From: Candidatus Heimdallarchaeota archaeon
Lineage (GTDB): Archaea; Asgardarchaeota; Heimdallarchaeia; JABLTI01
Length of the DNA: 13,285 bases
Reading direction: 5' to 3'
NCBI GenBank assembly: GCA_030671945.1
Contig: DAOVHJ010000030.1
Coordinates: 1-13,285, forward strand
Shown one piece after another: positions 1 through 6,485 of this stretch (position 1 is its first letter; each line of letters begins with the position of its first letter). The notes beneath the pieces are model-generated. The model was given only the letters and a program-made list of their open reading frames with translations. It had not been told where the DNA came from and ran no database searches. Made by a program: the position numbers and the translations under genes.

Positions 1-309
1 GAGGAAATAATGAAATTTGGAACAAATCCATTTTTAGAGGATAGTGATTCAGACGGATTTAGTGATCGTTCTGAAATTGAAAGCGGTACTGATCCCAATG
101 ATCCTAAAGATAATCTTCGTTTACGCAAACTTCGCACCTCACTGATGTACTCCATTATTCCTGTCGGTTTGTTAGTAATTTCTGTTACGGCTGTAGAGGT
201 TAGTTTCAGGCGGAGAGCCAAGAAACAAAAGGAAACAGAAGAAGTTGAGCGCACAGAGGAAGAATTAGCTTTAAAAGTATTAATAATGCAAACGGAACAA
301 AATAATTAG
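1..309 (+). CDS. C-terminal end of a calcium-repeat (thrombospondin type 3-like) membrane protein, partial
   Basis: The reading frame is open from base 1 through an ATG at 10 to the TAG at 307-309. The text before that ATG (EEI) already belongs to a repeat, so the true start lies outside the window. The visible part has one repeat tail (KFGTNP), one full DSDSDGFSD repeat ending GTDP, then a hydrophobic membrane segment (about residues 47-65 of this fragment), an arginine/lysine stop-transfer stretch and a short, charged, Glu-rich tail. DxDxDG repeats of this type bind calcium outside the cell, so the inferred topology is repeats outside and tail inside. It resembles the protein at 10507-11823 but has no zinc module. 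Its stop overlaps that of the convergent kinase gene by a few bases. Ligand and role are unknown. Confidence 0.8.
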   Translation, partial: EEIMKFGTNPFLEDSDSDGFSDRSEIESGTDPNDPKDNLRLRKLRTSLMYSIIPVGLLVISVTAVEVSFRRRAKKQKETEEVERTEEELALKVLIMQTEQNN

Positions 310-1307
310 ACTTCGCTTTCAAGTATTTTTGTTATTCCTTTTTCCACTCTAGTTATATTTGCTTTTGTTGGATGAAATTTTATCCAACCAACTGTGGTTG
401 TTGCTAACAGTGCAATCATTTTGAATATTTTCTCTTCTAATCGATATTCATCTAAATCTAATTTATTGTCTAATGAATAATTTTTGAGAAAGACACTAAA
501 TAACTCAGAATCTAACTTCCAATCTCTTTCTATATCAAAAAGATCGATTAATGGATCAGCAGCATATGACCATTCAAAATCAAGTATGGCATTAATTTTC
601 CAAGTATCTTGTTTGATGACTAGGACATTTTGTTGATACAAATCGCTATGAACTAAATGTGGTTCTGCAACAAATTTTGCTTTATCTAAATTATTTTCAA
701 TAAAATTTTGTGCTTGAGTGACAAGTTTAACTGGCAGAAGTTTACTTGTCCCAAGCATTCTAGTATATCTCTTGGTATTCGCTTTTAACAGACTAACCAT
801 TGAATAGAATCTTCTAGGACAATTATATTCTTCAATATCACCAAACATATTAAATTTGAGTTCATGTAAATTCTTAACAATCTTCGCAAAATCTGCAATA
901 ATGTGTGATTTTTCTTCTTTAGTTATTTTTTCCCATATTTCTTCTATTGGAACTCCTTCTATAAAGGTAATTATGATAAATTTGTAGCCAATATCTTTGG
1001 CATCATTTTCAATATGTATAATTTCGGGAACAGGAACATTATAAATTTCTTTAGAAGAGCTGCTTGTTGTTTTATTTATTGAAATGATTCTCTTAATTAG
1101 ATTTGCTTCTTTTTCTAATCGATAATTATCCATTTCCGAGACTGGTGGTCTAGTTAGAATTTTTATGATATATTTCTTATCTTCTACTTTGAAGCTGTAT
1201 AACTCATTAACTGTTTTCTCTGGTAATTTATGTAATTCCAATATTTTTTCTGTTGAGAAAATCTTTTGTAATGTAGCTACAACCCTTTCTGGATTTGTAT
1301 CACTCAC
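306..1307 (-). CDS. APH/choline kinase-like phosphotransferase
   Basis: This is a 333-residue protein kinase-fold small-molecule kinase of the aminoglycoside phosphotransferase/choline kinase superfamily (PF01636-like). Visible landmarks are the N-lobe lysine in YIIKI (K49), a likely helix-C glutamate (E67), a hinge around ITFIEGVP (113-120), the catalytic loop HSDLYQQN (H220, D222, N227) and the metal-binding ILDFEW motif (D243). All catalytic residues are present, so it should be active. The superfamily includes kinases for homoserine, choline, methylthioribose and fructosamine; the substrate cannot be read from the sequence, and antibiotic resistance is not implied. The start is GTG at 1305-1307, with AAGGTG on the minus strand 7 bases upstream (1315-1320). 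It is divergent from the serine dehydratase. A truncated copy of its first 62 codons lies at 3031-3216. Confidence 0.88.
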   Translation of the reverse strand: MSDTNPERVVATLQKIFSTEKILELHKLPEKTVNELYSFKVEDKKYIIKILTRPPVSEMDNYRLEKEANLIKRIISINKTTSSSSKEIYNVPVPEIIHIENDAKDIGYKFIIITFIEGVPIEEIWEKITKEEKSHIIADFAKIVKNLHELKFNMFGDIEEYNCPRRFYSMVSLLKANTKRYTRMLGTSKLLPVKLVTQAQNFIENNLDKAKFVAEPHLVHSDLYQQNVLVIKQDTWKINAILDFEWSYAADPLIDLFDIERDWKLDSELFSVFLKNYSLDNKLDLDEYRLEEKIFKMIALLATTTVGWIKFHPTKANITRVEKGITKILESEV

Positions 1308-1459
1308 TAGATTGCACCTTTGATATAATTGGTTTGCATATGATTTAAAATTACTTTTCTTAATTCAATATATGACATTTCAATTCTGTTTGGATACAAT
1401 ATCCTAATTAAATATTAAACACAAATACATTCGAGGATTCCATTTGAAACGCAGCATAT
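1121..1459. repeat. Direct repeat copy A: kinase 5' end, divergent promoters and gene start
   Basis: This stretch aligns with 3030-3369 at an offset of 1909-1910 bases, with only one apparent single-base indel. It contains the first 62 codons of the kinase (minus strand), the divergent intergenic region, and the first ~5 codons of the serine dehydratase (TTGAAAC...GCATAT). The best-conserved part is an identical 23-base block at 1393-1415 that starts GATACAATATCC. The two copies are clearly diverged, so the duplication is not recent. Confidence 0.9.
1393..1446 (+). promoter_or_regulatory. Promoter, SD and TTG start of serine dehydratase
   Basis: The block GATACAATATCC at 1393-1404 is a plausible TATA region. 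A start of transcription about 25 bases downstream would leave a short leader carrying GAGG (1433-1436), 7 bases before the TTG at 1444-1446. The same block sits exactly 51 bases before the TTG of the gene at 3354, so core promoter, SD and start are preserved as a unit in both copies. Confidence 0.6.
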
Positions 1460-3030
1460 TCAATGACGTAATTGGTCCATTAACAAGAGGTCCATCCAGT
1501 TCTCATACAACAGCATCTAATTTCATTGGATCTGTGGTTAGAGACCTCTGTAACGACAAAATGAAATCTATCCTTATATCTTTCGATGAAGAGGGGTCTT
1601 ATGGAAAAGTATACAAGTACCAAAATTCCGAATATGCATTTTTATCCGGATTATTAGGAATATCAATGGAATCACCGGATTTTTTTAAAACTCCTGAAAT
1701 TTACACAGAACTAGGCATTTCAGCTACATTCCAAATTACACAGTTACTAAATGCAGATCATCCAAATGTCGTTGAATTAAGTGTAACATCCATAGATGGG
1801 AAAAAAACTAATGTTAGGGCTAAGTCCACTGGGGGTGGGACAATTTCTATTGAAAAATTCAATGCATGGGATGTTTCTATTGATGGTCAGAATTATGAGT
1901 TGCTAATCGAGTTTCCATCCAAATTAGAGCCTGAAATTCAATCCATACTTGGTCGAGAGCATGATGGCCTAATTGTAAAAATCTTTGAAACACAAAAAAC
2001 CTCAAATCAGAATGGTGAAATTGATGCGAATTTTATCCAAATCAAATTAAATGACGAAATTCCGACTTCTTGGATAAATATTCTTGAATCCCTGTCCGGT
2101 GTATCATTTTGGACTATAAAACCAATTTTCTTCGTTATGAAAGGGGATCAACTATTTCAATCTGCAGAAGAGTGGCTTCAATACTCCACAATGAATGATT
2201 TAACTCTAGGTGAAGCAGCATTAGAGTACGAAATGGCTCTCTTAAAGCTCTCTAAGGATGAGATCATGGCAGAAATGGAGAAGAGAATCAATATAATGCT
2301 ACAATCTGTTGAATTTGGTCAAAAAGAACGAGTTAAGGGATTGAAAACAATTGATAGTACAGCATCACAGATTTCATCTGCGAGTGATAAAAACAAATTG
2401 TTTAGTAATTCACAAAATACTCTCACTGCAGTTAGAGCAATAGCAAGTATGGAGATTGCTTCTTCTGGAGGGTATATTTGTGCTGCTCCTACGGGAGGTT
2501 CTTCAGGAGTCATTCCAGCAGTGCTTTATACCTTACATCATGAGTACCAAATTGATAAAAAACAATTGATATATTGTGCATTTGCTGCAGCAGGGATAGG
2601 GTTAATTCATGCAATTCGATCTACATTTGCAGCAGAAATAGCTGGTTGTCAAGTAGAAATCGGAATCGCTGGAGCTATGGCGGCTGCTAGTGTTTGTGAG
2701 GCTGCTGGTGGGTCACCCAAAAATGGAATAGATGCAGCTGCAATCTCATTGCAAAATACTATGGGTTCTGTCTGTGATTTGGTCGCAGGAGTATGTGAAA
2801 TCCCGTGTCATACAAGAAATGCAATATCTGCATCGAATGCGTTTATTTGCTGTGATTTAATAATGGGTGGTTTTGTGAATCCCATTTCCTTGGATGATTC
2901 AATAGATGCGTCAGATGCTTCAGGAAAGATGTTACCTCCAGAGTTGCGATGTACTTCAATGGGAGGGGTTGCAGTTACTCCTTCGGCAAAAAAAATTATT
3001 AAAGATAGAGGAAATCTAGGAGATGAATAG
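1444..3030 (+). CDS. sdaA: L-serine dehydratase, iron-sulfur type, fused beta-alpha
   Basis: This enzyme converts L-serine to pyruvate and ammonia (L-serine ammonia-lyase, EC 4.3.1.17) in the cytoplasm using an oxygen-sensitive [4Fe-4S] cluster. At 528 residues it matches a fusion of the beta and alpha domains that are separate SdaAB and SdaAA chains in many bacteria. The N-terminal beta domain has the signature GPSSSHT (16-22). The alpha domain has the APTGGSSGVIPAVL region (348-361), then GCQ (C402), VCD (C444) and IPC (C455). The 42 and 11 residue spacing of these cysteines is the spacing I recall for the three cluster ligands of the Legionella enzyme. No cysteine lies near the C-terminus, so the tail ligand of that enzyme is absent. 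The middle (about 165-245) is less recognisable. The start is TTG with an SD, and both lie inside the duplicated promoter segment. Confidence 0.93.
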   Translation: MKRSIFNDVIGPLTRGPSSSHTTASNFIGSVVRDLCNDKMKSILISFDEEGSYGKVYKYQNSEYAFLSGLLGISMESPDFFKTPEIYTELGISATFQITQLLNADHPNVVELSVTSIDGKKTNVRAKSTGGGTISIEKFNAWDVSIDGQNYELLIEFPSKLEPEIQSILGREHDGLIVKIFETQKTSNQNGEIDANFIQIKLNDEIPTSWINILESLSGVSFWTIKPIFFVMKGDQLFQSAEEWLQYSTMNDLTLGEAALEYEMALLKLSKDEIMAEMEKRINIMLQSVEFGQKERVKGLKTIDSTASQISSASDKNKLFSNSQNTLTAVRAIASMEIASSGGYICAAPTGGSSGVIPAVLYTLHHEYQIDKKQLIYCAFAAAGIGLIHAIRSTFAAEIAGCQVEIGIAGAMAAASVCEAAGGSPKNGIDAAAISLQNTMGSVCDLVAGVCEIPCHTRNAISASNAFICCDLIMGGFVNPISLDDSIDASDASGKMLPPELRCTSMGGVAVTPSAKKIIKDRGNLGDE

Positions 3031-3216
3031 ATAGATATCCATTTCTGAAATTGGTTGTCTAGTTAGAATTTTGATAACATATTTCTTATTTTCAACATTA
3101 AAACTGTATAATTCATTCACTGTTTTCTCTGATAATTCTTGTAAGTCTAAGATTTTTTCTGTTGAGAATATCGTTTGCAATGTTGTTATAATCTTATCCG
3201 GATTTATGTCACCCAT
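3031..3216 (-). pseudogene. Truncated kinase remnant, N-terminal 62 codons
   Basis: From ATG at 3214-3216 this frame matches the N-terminus of the kinase at 306-1307 over 62 residues without a gap; I count 44 identical positions. Shared stretches include IFSTEKIL and KTVNELYSF. Homology stops after the tyrosine of SEMDIY, next to the stop codon of the dehydratase on the other strand; the frame then reads four unrelated codons and ends at 3016. It keeps the N-lobe lysine but lacks the hinge, the catalytic HxD loop and the DFE motif, so it cannot be a kinase. Most substitutions are conservative (I/V, D/E, K/R), suggesting that the parent was a functional diverged paralogue before truncation. 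Promoter and SD are kept, so a 66-residue peptide could still be made. Confidence 0.85.
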
Positions 3217-3302
3217 TAGACAACACCTTTGATTCTACTAATTAGTAAGTGATTTTTATTTTCTATTATAAATAACCATATAAGATATTGTAGTTTAGTT
3301 TT

Positions 3303-3356
3303 GATACAATATCCTAATTAAATATAAAGCATAAATAAATCCGAGGAAGAAGTTTG
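3303..3356 (+). promoter_or_regulatory. Promoter, SD and TTG start of the isomerase-like gene
   Basis: The same GATACAATATCC block as at 1393 is followed by GAGG (3343-3346), 7 bases before the TTG at 3354-3356. Conservation against a more variable middle of the intergenic region (3231-3302) suggests that these bases are functional and that both rightward genes share regulation. Confidence 0.6.
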
Positions 3357-4172
3357 AAACTTGGCATATCACTTGGTTTGAATTTCACTGATATTACTAC
3401 AATTAGTGAATTTCTGCAATTTGCTTACAAGAAAGAGCTATCCTCTGTAGAACTTGTCGCTGAACCTCCTTTTTGTCATATTAGCTCACTTTCATCAGAT
3501 GCAAGAAAAAACATCAAACAAGAAGCATTAGATCTAGGTTTAGAGCTTTCATTTCATGCTACTTTCTCAGATGTAAATATTGCCGCATTTAATGAAAATA
3601 TCCGATTATTTTCTTTGAAAATTATGAAAGATTGCATTGATTTTTCACTAGAAATTGGTTCTGAAATTGTAACTATTCATCCAGGTGAATTTAGTGCTGC
3701 TGGACATACTTTTCCAAAAGATGTAATTAGTAATAATTATTCTTCCTTTAAAGAATTAGCAACTTATGTAGAAGATAAAGAAATAATAATTGGGTATGAG
3801 AATATGCCCATTTTTAGTTGGACTCAGTTCGAAGAATGTTACGCTCCAAAACCAATAAGTTTGCTAGTTGATAAAATAAATTCAAAATCATTAGGAATTA
3901 CTTGGGATATTGGACATTCAAATACTACAGAATTTTCGCAAATTGACTTCTTAGATTTATTCAAATCAAAATTGGTACATATTCATATCCATGATAATGC
4001 TGGCCCAAATAAGGGATGGACTGATACTCATCTTGAAATTGGAAAAGGAAATATTCAATGGAAGACATTGTTATTTAAGATAAAGAAAGCAAATTACAAA
4101 GGATCTTATATTTTAGAATTAAGTAATAAATCGAAAATCAACAATTCACTGGAATACCTTTCGCAATTATAA
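3354..4172 (+). CDS. Sugar phosphate isomerase/epimerase-like TIM barrel (AP endonuclease 2 fold)
   Basis: This 272-residue protein belongs to the xylose isomerase-like TIM-barrel superfamily (PF01261), which also includes endonuclease IV. Metal-site residues appear at the expected strand ends: FHATFSD (H68), TIHPGE (H109, E112), GYENMP (E149), TWDIGHSN (D185, H188), VHIHIHDN (H209-H213), HLEIGKGNI (H226, E228) and ILELSN (E255). The full set of His, Asp and Glu ligands points to an active divalent-metal enzyme. The family includes sugar isomerases, epimerases and DNA repair nucleases; nothing visible decides between them, though the length and the GKGNI motif fit both. The TTG start with GAGG upstream lies inside the duplicated promoter segment shared with the dehydratase. 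It is convergent with the DtxR-like gene. Confidence 0.82.
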   Translation: MKLGISLGLNFTDITTISEFLQFAYKKELSSVELVAEPPFCHISSLSSDARKNIKQEALDLGLELSFHATFSDVNIAAFNENIRLFSLKIMKDCIDFSLEIGSEIVTIHPGEFSAAGHTFPKDVISNNYSSFKELATYVEDKEIIIGYENMPIFSWTQFEECYAPKPISLLVDKINSKSLGITWDIGHSNTTEFSQIDFLDLFKSKLVHIHIHDNAGPNKGWTDTHLEIGKGNIQWKTLLFKIKKANYKGSYILELSNKSKINNSLEYLSQL

Positions 4173-4189
4173 TAATTAGCAACTCAAAC

Positions 4190-4200
4190 TATTTTTTTAT
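4190..4200 (+). terminator. U-rich archaeal-type terminator
   Basis: A run of seven T (about 4193-4199) follows the stop of the isomerase-like gene and directly abuts the stop codon of the convergent DtxR-like gene. No hairpin is needed for archaeal termination at T-tracts. Confidence 0.45.
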
Positions 4201-4641
4201 TTATGAAATATATTCACTTAATCTTTCGAATACATCTTCCTGTTTCTTTTCCTGGAGAAATTCAATAAATACCTTCAATTTATCTATTGTTTCTTTTGAG
4301 AGATTATGTTCCATTACACAACAGTCATTACTTGCATTTTCATCATTAACTCCGATTAGAACTAAGAATGATTTTAAGATATCATGTCGTTCTTTTACTT
4401 TTACAGCTATTTTTCTTCCTTTCTCTGTTAAAGAAATCGTTCCATATTTTTCGTACTCTACAAAGCCATTTGATTTTAATTTGGCAGTCATTTCTGTAAC
4501 ACTTGCTTTGCTTATCCCTAAAAGATTGGCTATTTCAGTAACATGTGCATGCCCATCATCTTCACTAAGAAGTAGAATTCTTTCCAGATAGTCTTCTACT
4601 GTAGCTGTAATAACCATTTCATCCTCATTCTTAGGAGTCAT
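4201..4641 (-). CDS. DtxR/MntR-family metal-dependent transcriptional regulator
   Basis: This cytoplasmic repressor is 146 residues from the ATG at 4639-4641. It has an N-terminal winged helix (ATVEDYLERIL at 13-23, recognition region ISKASVTEMTAKL 43-55, wing around 65-75) and a metal-binding dimerisation domain (ERHDIL with H86; CCVMEHNLS with C107, C108, E111, H112). There is no C-terminal SH3/FeoA domain, so it is built like MntR. Aligned by eye, D17 and E20 match MntR D8 and E11, while C108 takes the place of the DtxR/IdeR cysteine rather than the MntR glutamate, so iron and manganese are both possible. The ATG at 4615-4617 (residue 9) is better placed for translation, because GAGG lies 5 bases upstream of it and the outer ATG has no SD. 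It is divergent from mtd, so it may regulate both genes. Confidence 0.9.
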   Translation of the reverse strand: MTPKNEDEMVITATVEDYLERILLLSEDDGHAHVTEIANLLGISKASVTEMTAKLKSNGFVEYEKYGTISLTEKGRKIAVKVKERHDILKSFLVLIGVNDENASNDCCVMEHNLSKETIDKLKVFIEFLQEKKQEDVFERLSEYIS

Positions 4642-4674
4642 TGATCTGTCACACTATCAATTATTTATCAACTA

Positions 4675-4684
4675 CTATTTATAG
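4675..4684 (-). promoter_or_regulatory. TATA box of the DtxR-like gene
   Basis: On the minus strand the sequence reads CTATAAATAG. Transcription starting about 25 bases away (near 4655) would give a leader that includes the SD for the inner ATG at 4615-4617. The first ATAGAAT element (4681-4687) overlaps this box. Confidence 0.5.
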
Positions 4685-4721
4685 AATTTGACTCAAAAAG
4701 TTATAGGAATTTCATAGGAAT
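4681..4721 (+). promoter_or_regulatory. Phased ATAGGAAT direct repeats, candidate operator
   Basis: ATAGGAAT occurs at 4703-4710 and 4714-4721, 11 bases apart (one helical turn). A related ATAGAAT lies 22 bases before the first (4681-4687). The three lie on the same face of the helix between the TATA box of the regulator and that of mtd. The regulator binding here is inference; DtxR-family operators are usually palindromic, so another factor is possible. Confidence 0.35.
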
Positions 4722-4727
4722 ATTTAT

Positions 4728-4740
4728 TTCTTATACAAAT
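4728..4740 (+). promoter_or_regulatory. TATA box of mtd
   Basis: TTCTTATACAAAT fits an archaeal TATA element. Transcription would begin near 4757-4760, downstream of the ATG at 4751 and about 27-30 bases before the ATG at 4787. This supports the inner start. Confidence 0.45.
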
Positions 4741-4786
4741 TCATCTTTAAATGATTTCATCATTAAATCCATTTGAGGGTGAAAAA

Positions 4787-5662
4787 ATGGTTAAGGAAAA
4801 ATCTGCAAAAAAAGATGTTTTAGTGAAAAAGTTAGGGATTCTAAAGCTTGGAAATATAGCTTCATCAGTTCTGTTGGAAATGTTACTTGATGAAAGAGCT
4901 GATCGATTAGATATTGAAGTTAGAACCATTTCTTCTGGAGCGAAGTTACAAAAGGAATCAATTAATGATGCTTTTGAAATTTTCTCTAAACTTTCATTTG
5001 ATCTTGTTGTGGTTGCTACTCCAAATGCTTCTCTATCTGCTCCACTTGAAATTATCAAGAAATTGGGTGAAACGAAAACACCTGTAATTATATTAACAGA
5101 TATTTTAAAGAAAGAAACTCGAGAGGAGCTAAAGGAGATGAATATCGGTTATCTTATAGTAAAACCTGATGCAATGATAGGTGCCCGTCGAGAATTTTTG
5201 GATCCAACTGAAATGGCTATTTTTAATGCCGATTTAATTAAAGTATTATCCATTGGAGGAGCTCTTATAGCTATTCAGCAAGAAATAGACTTAGCTCTTA
5301 ATCTTATTGTTTCTAAAAAAGAAATCATTCTGCCACAGATTGTTCTAACATCTGCAAAAATTGTGAAATATGCCGGTTTTGCTAATCCATATGCTGAAGC
5401 AAAAGCAAGGGGAGCTCTAGAAATTGCAGAAAAAGCTGCTAAAGTGAACACAGAAGGTTGTTTCAAAATAAATGAACGATCTGAATACATTGCTCAAGTG
5501 GCTGCAGGTCATGAAATGATCCAAATTGCAGCAAAACTTGCAGAAGAAGCTCGAGAAATTGAGAAAACAAATAACAAAGTCAGAAGACAACCTCACAGTT
5601 ATTATGGTGAAATACAAGATAAAAGACTACTAAAGGAAAAACCAGATTCTAATTATGATTAA
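4787..5662 (+). CDS. mtd: F420-dependent methylene-tetrahydromethanopterin dehydrogenase
   Basis: Mtd (EC 1.5.98.1) reversibly oxidises methylene-H4MPT to methenyl-H4MPT with coenzyme F420 in the cytoplasm, a step of the archaeal one-carbon (methyl branch/Wood-Ljungdahl) pathway. Family signatures are LGNIASS (21-27), DERADR (35-40), SGAK (50-53), IGARREFLDPTEM (131-143), FNADLIKVL (146-154), AGFANPYAEAKA (196-207), AAGHEM (239-244), LAEEAREIEK (251-260) and QPH (268-270). From the ATG at 4787 the protein has 291 residues, near the usual length, with a lysine-rich extension of about 14 residues before the first strand. I chose this start because GAGGGTGA (4775-4782) precedes it; an in-frame ATG at 4751 lacks an SD. 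It is divergent from the DtxR-like gene and 17 bases before the DUF2225 gene, probably co-transcribed. The assignment is secure; partner enzymes are not in the window. Confidence 0.95.
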   Translation: MVKEKSAKKDVLVKKLGILKLGNIASSVLLEMLLDERADRLDIEVRTISSGAKLQKESINDAFEIFSKLSFDLVVVATPNASLSAPLEIIKKLGETKTPVIILTDILKKETREELKEMNIGYLIVKPDAMIGARREFLDPTEMAIFNADLIKVLSIGGALIAIQQEIDLALNLIVSKKEIILPQIVLTSAKIVKYAGFANPYAEAKARGALEIAEKAAKVNTEGCFKINERSEYIAQVAAGHEMIQIAAKLAEEAREIEKTNNKVRRQPHSYYGEIQDKRLLKEKPDSNYD

Positions 5663-5679
5663 AGAGATGATTAAAAAAA

Positions 5680-6336
5680 ATGACATTATTAATGGATCAA
5701 TTATTTACTTGCCCAAATTGTGAAGTAGTCTTTCAATCCAAAGTTGCAGGTAGTTATGATACATTTGGAAAAAAATACAGTGATTTCTATGTTGGAAGTG
5801 GGTCCGAACCACAACCAATTCTACATTTGAATAATATTTGTCCAAAGTGTGGATTTGCTGCTTATACAATCGATTTCAAAGTCTTTAGTATTGATTTGGA
5901 AATTGTAGAGAAAGCAATAAAAGAAACAGAAAAATTCTCTGGAAGAAAAGCTTCCGAATTCAATGCCGGTGACGGATTTATTGTAATCTCCAAATACTTG
6001 GTAAATAAGATCTCAAAAGAAAGTTTAGTTTTTGTTTTATTACAAGCATCTTATGCGTATAGAGAGCTTGGTGATCCAAAATTAGATGACTCAAGAACCC
6101 TAACACTTGAGATAGTTGAAGAGGTAATTGAAAAGCAAAAATTCGCAGAAAATCTTGAAGAATTATATTTTTATCTAGCTGGCGAATTGTATAGGCTCTT
6201 AGGTAACAATGAGAAATCCCTAAAATACTTCAAGGAAGCTCTTGAGAAGGCAGATAGAAATTCTAGGATTTCAAAAATCACACAACAGCAATTAACTAAA
6301 CCTAGTGAAATTATTCCTGAAAGTCTCTTTAAATAA
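5680..6336 (+). CDS. DUF2225-like zinc/TPR-like protein
   Basis: This 218-residue soluble protein opens with a zinc-binding pair of CPNC (C11, C14) and ICPKCGFAAY (C54, C57). It has the spacing and the C-P-x-CG(F/Y)AA ending that I associate with DUF2225 (PF09986), a family of unknown function. The C-terminal half is helical, and residues about 159-190 (ELYFYLAGELYRLLGN then SLKYFKEALEKA) look like a TPR unit. It lies 17 bases after mtd on the same strand, so co-transcription is likely, but no role in one-carbon metabolism can be deduced. The start could be ATG 5680, with a weak GAGATGA at 5664-5670, or the in-frame ATG at 5692. Confidence 0.75.
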   Translation: MTLLMDQLFTCPNCEVVFQSKVAGSYDTFGKKYSDFYVGSGSEPQPILHLNNICPKCGFAAYTIDFKVFSIDLEIVEKAIKETEKFSGRKASEFNAGDGFIVISKYLVNKISKESLVFVLLQASYAYRELGDPKLDDSRTLTLEIVEEVIEKQKFAENLEELYFYLAGELYRLLGNNEKSLKYFKEALEKADRNSRISKITQQQLTKPSEIIPESLFK

Positions 6337-6348
6337 AATACCTCTTTC

Positions 6349-6368
6349 GTTTTTTCATAATTTTTTTT
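6349..6368 (+). terminator. U-rich terminator after the mtd operon
   Basis: Two T-runs (6350-6355 and 6361-6368) follow the DUF2225 stop, in the style of archaeal termination. The GTPase promoter lies after them, so the GTPase is probably a separate transcription unit. Confidence 0.5.
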
Positions 6369-6395
6369 GCCAGTAGAAATTCCTATTAAACAAAC

Positions 6396-6412
6396 CTTAA
6401 AAACTTTAAAAC
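6396..6412 (+). promoter_or_regulatory. TATA-like promoter of the small GTPase gene
   Basis: CTTAAAAACTTTAAAAC holds two overlapping TATA-like elements. Initiation near 6425-6433 would give a leader of about 50-60 bases that ends in AGGTG (6476-6480) before the ATG at 6486. Confidence 0.45.
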
Positions 6413-6485
6413 TAACAAACTTGTTAACGTCCCCAAGAAATTTCGATAAAAAAATGAATTATTTGGTTGTTTTGCAGGTGAAAAA

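Larger units (their letters stand above)
3030..3369. repeat. Direct repeat copy B: kinase remnant, divergent promoters and gene start
   Basis: This is the second copy of the repeat at 1121-1459. Its left edge coincides with the last base of the dehydratase stop codon (TAG 3028-3030) and its right edge lies about five codons into the isomerase-like gene. It keeps the kinase start (ATG here, GTG in copy A), its AAAGGTG SD on the minus strand (3224-3230), the identical 23-base block (3303-3325) and the rightward SD-TTG. No terminal inverted repeats or transposase are seen, which favours duplication and rearrangement by recombination over transposition. Confidence 0.88.

Noticed and set aside
306..1307. 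Antibiotic resistance (aminoglycoside phosphotransferase)
   Set aside because: The motifs are common to the whole APH/choline kinase superfamily, and nothing in the sequence or context points to aminoglycosides.
2319..2513. Reading frame antisense to the serine dehydratase
   Set aside because: It lies wholly inside the conserved alpha domain, has no SD and its translation has no family features; it is a shadow frame.
1121..3369. A composite transposon with the two direct repeats as its ends
   Set aside because: There is no transposase, no terminal inverted repeat and no target-site duplication; the repeats contain gene parts and promoters.
4747..5058. 103-codon frame antisense to mtd
   Set aside because: It is a serine/phenylalanine-rich shadow of the conserved Mtd coding sequence without start signals.
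5275..5617. Two overlapping minus-strand frames within mtd
   Set aside because: Both run antisense to highly conserved Mtd motifs and have low-complexity translations.
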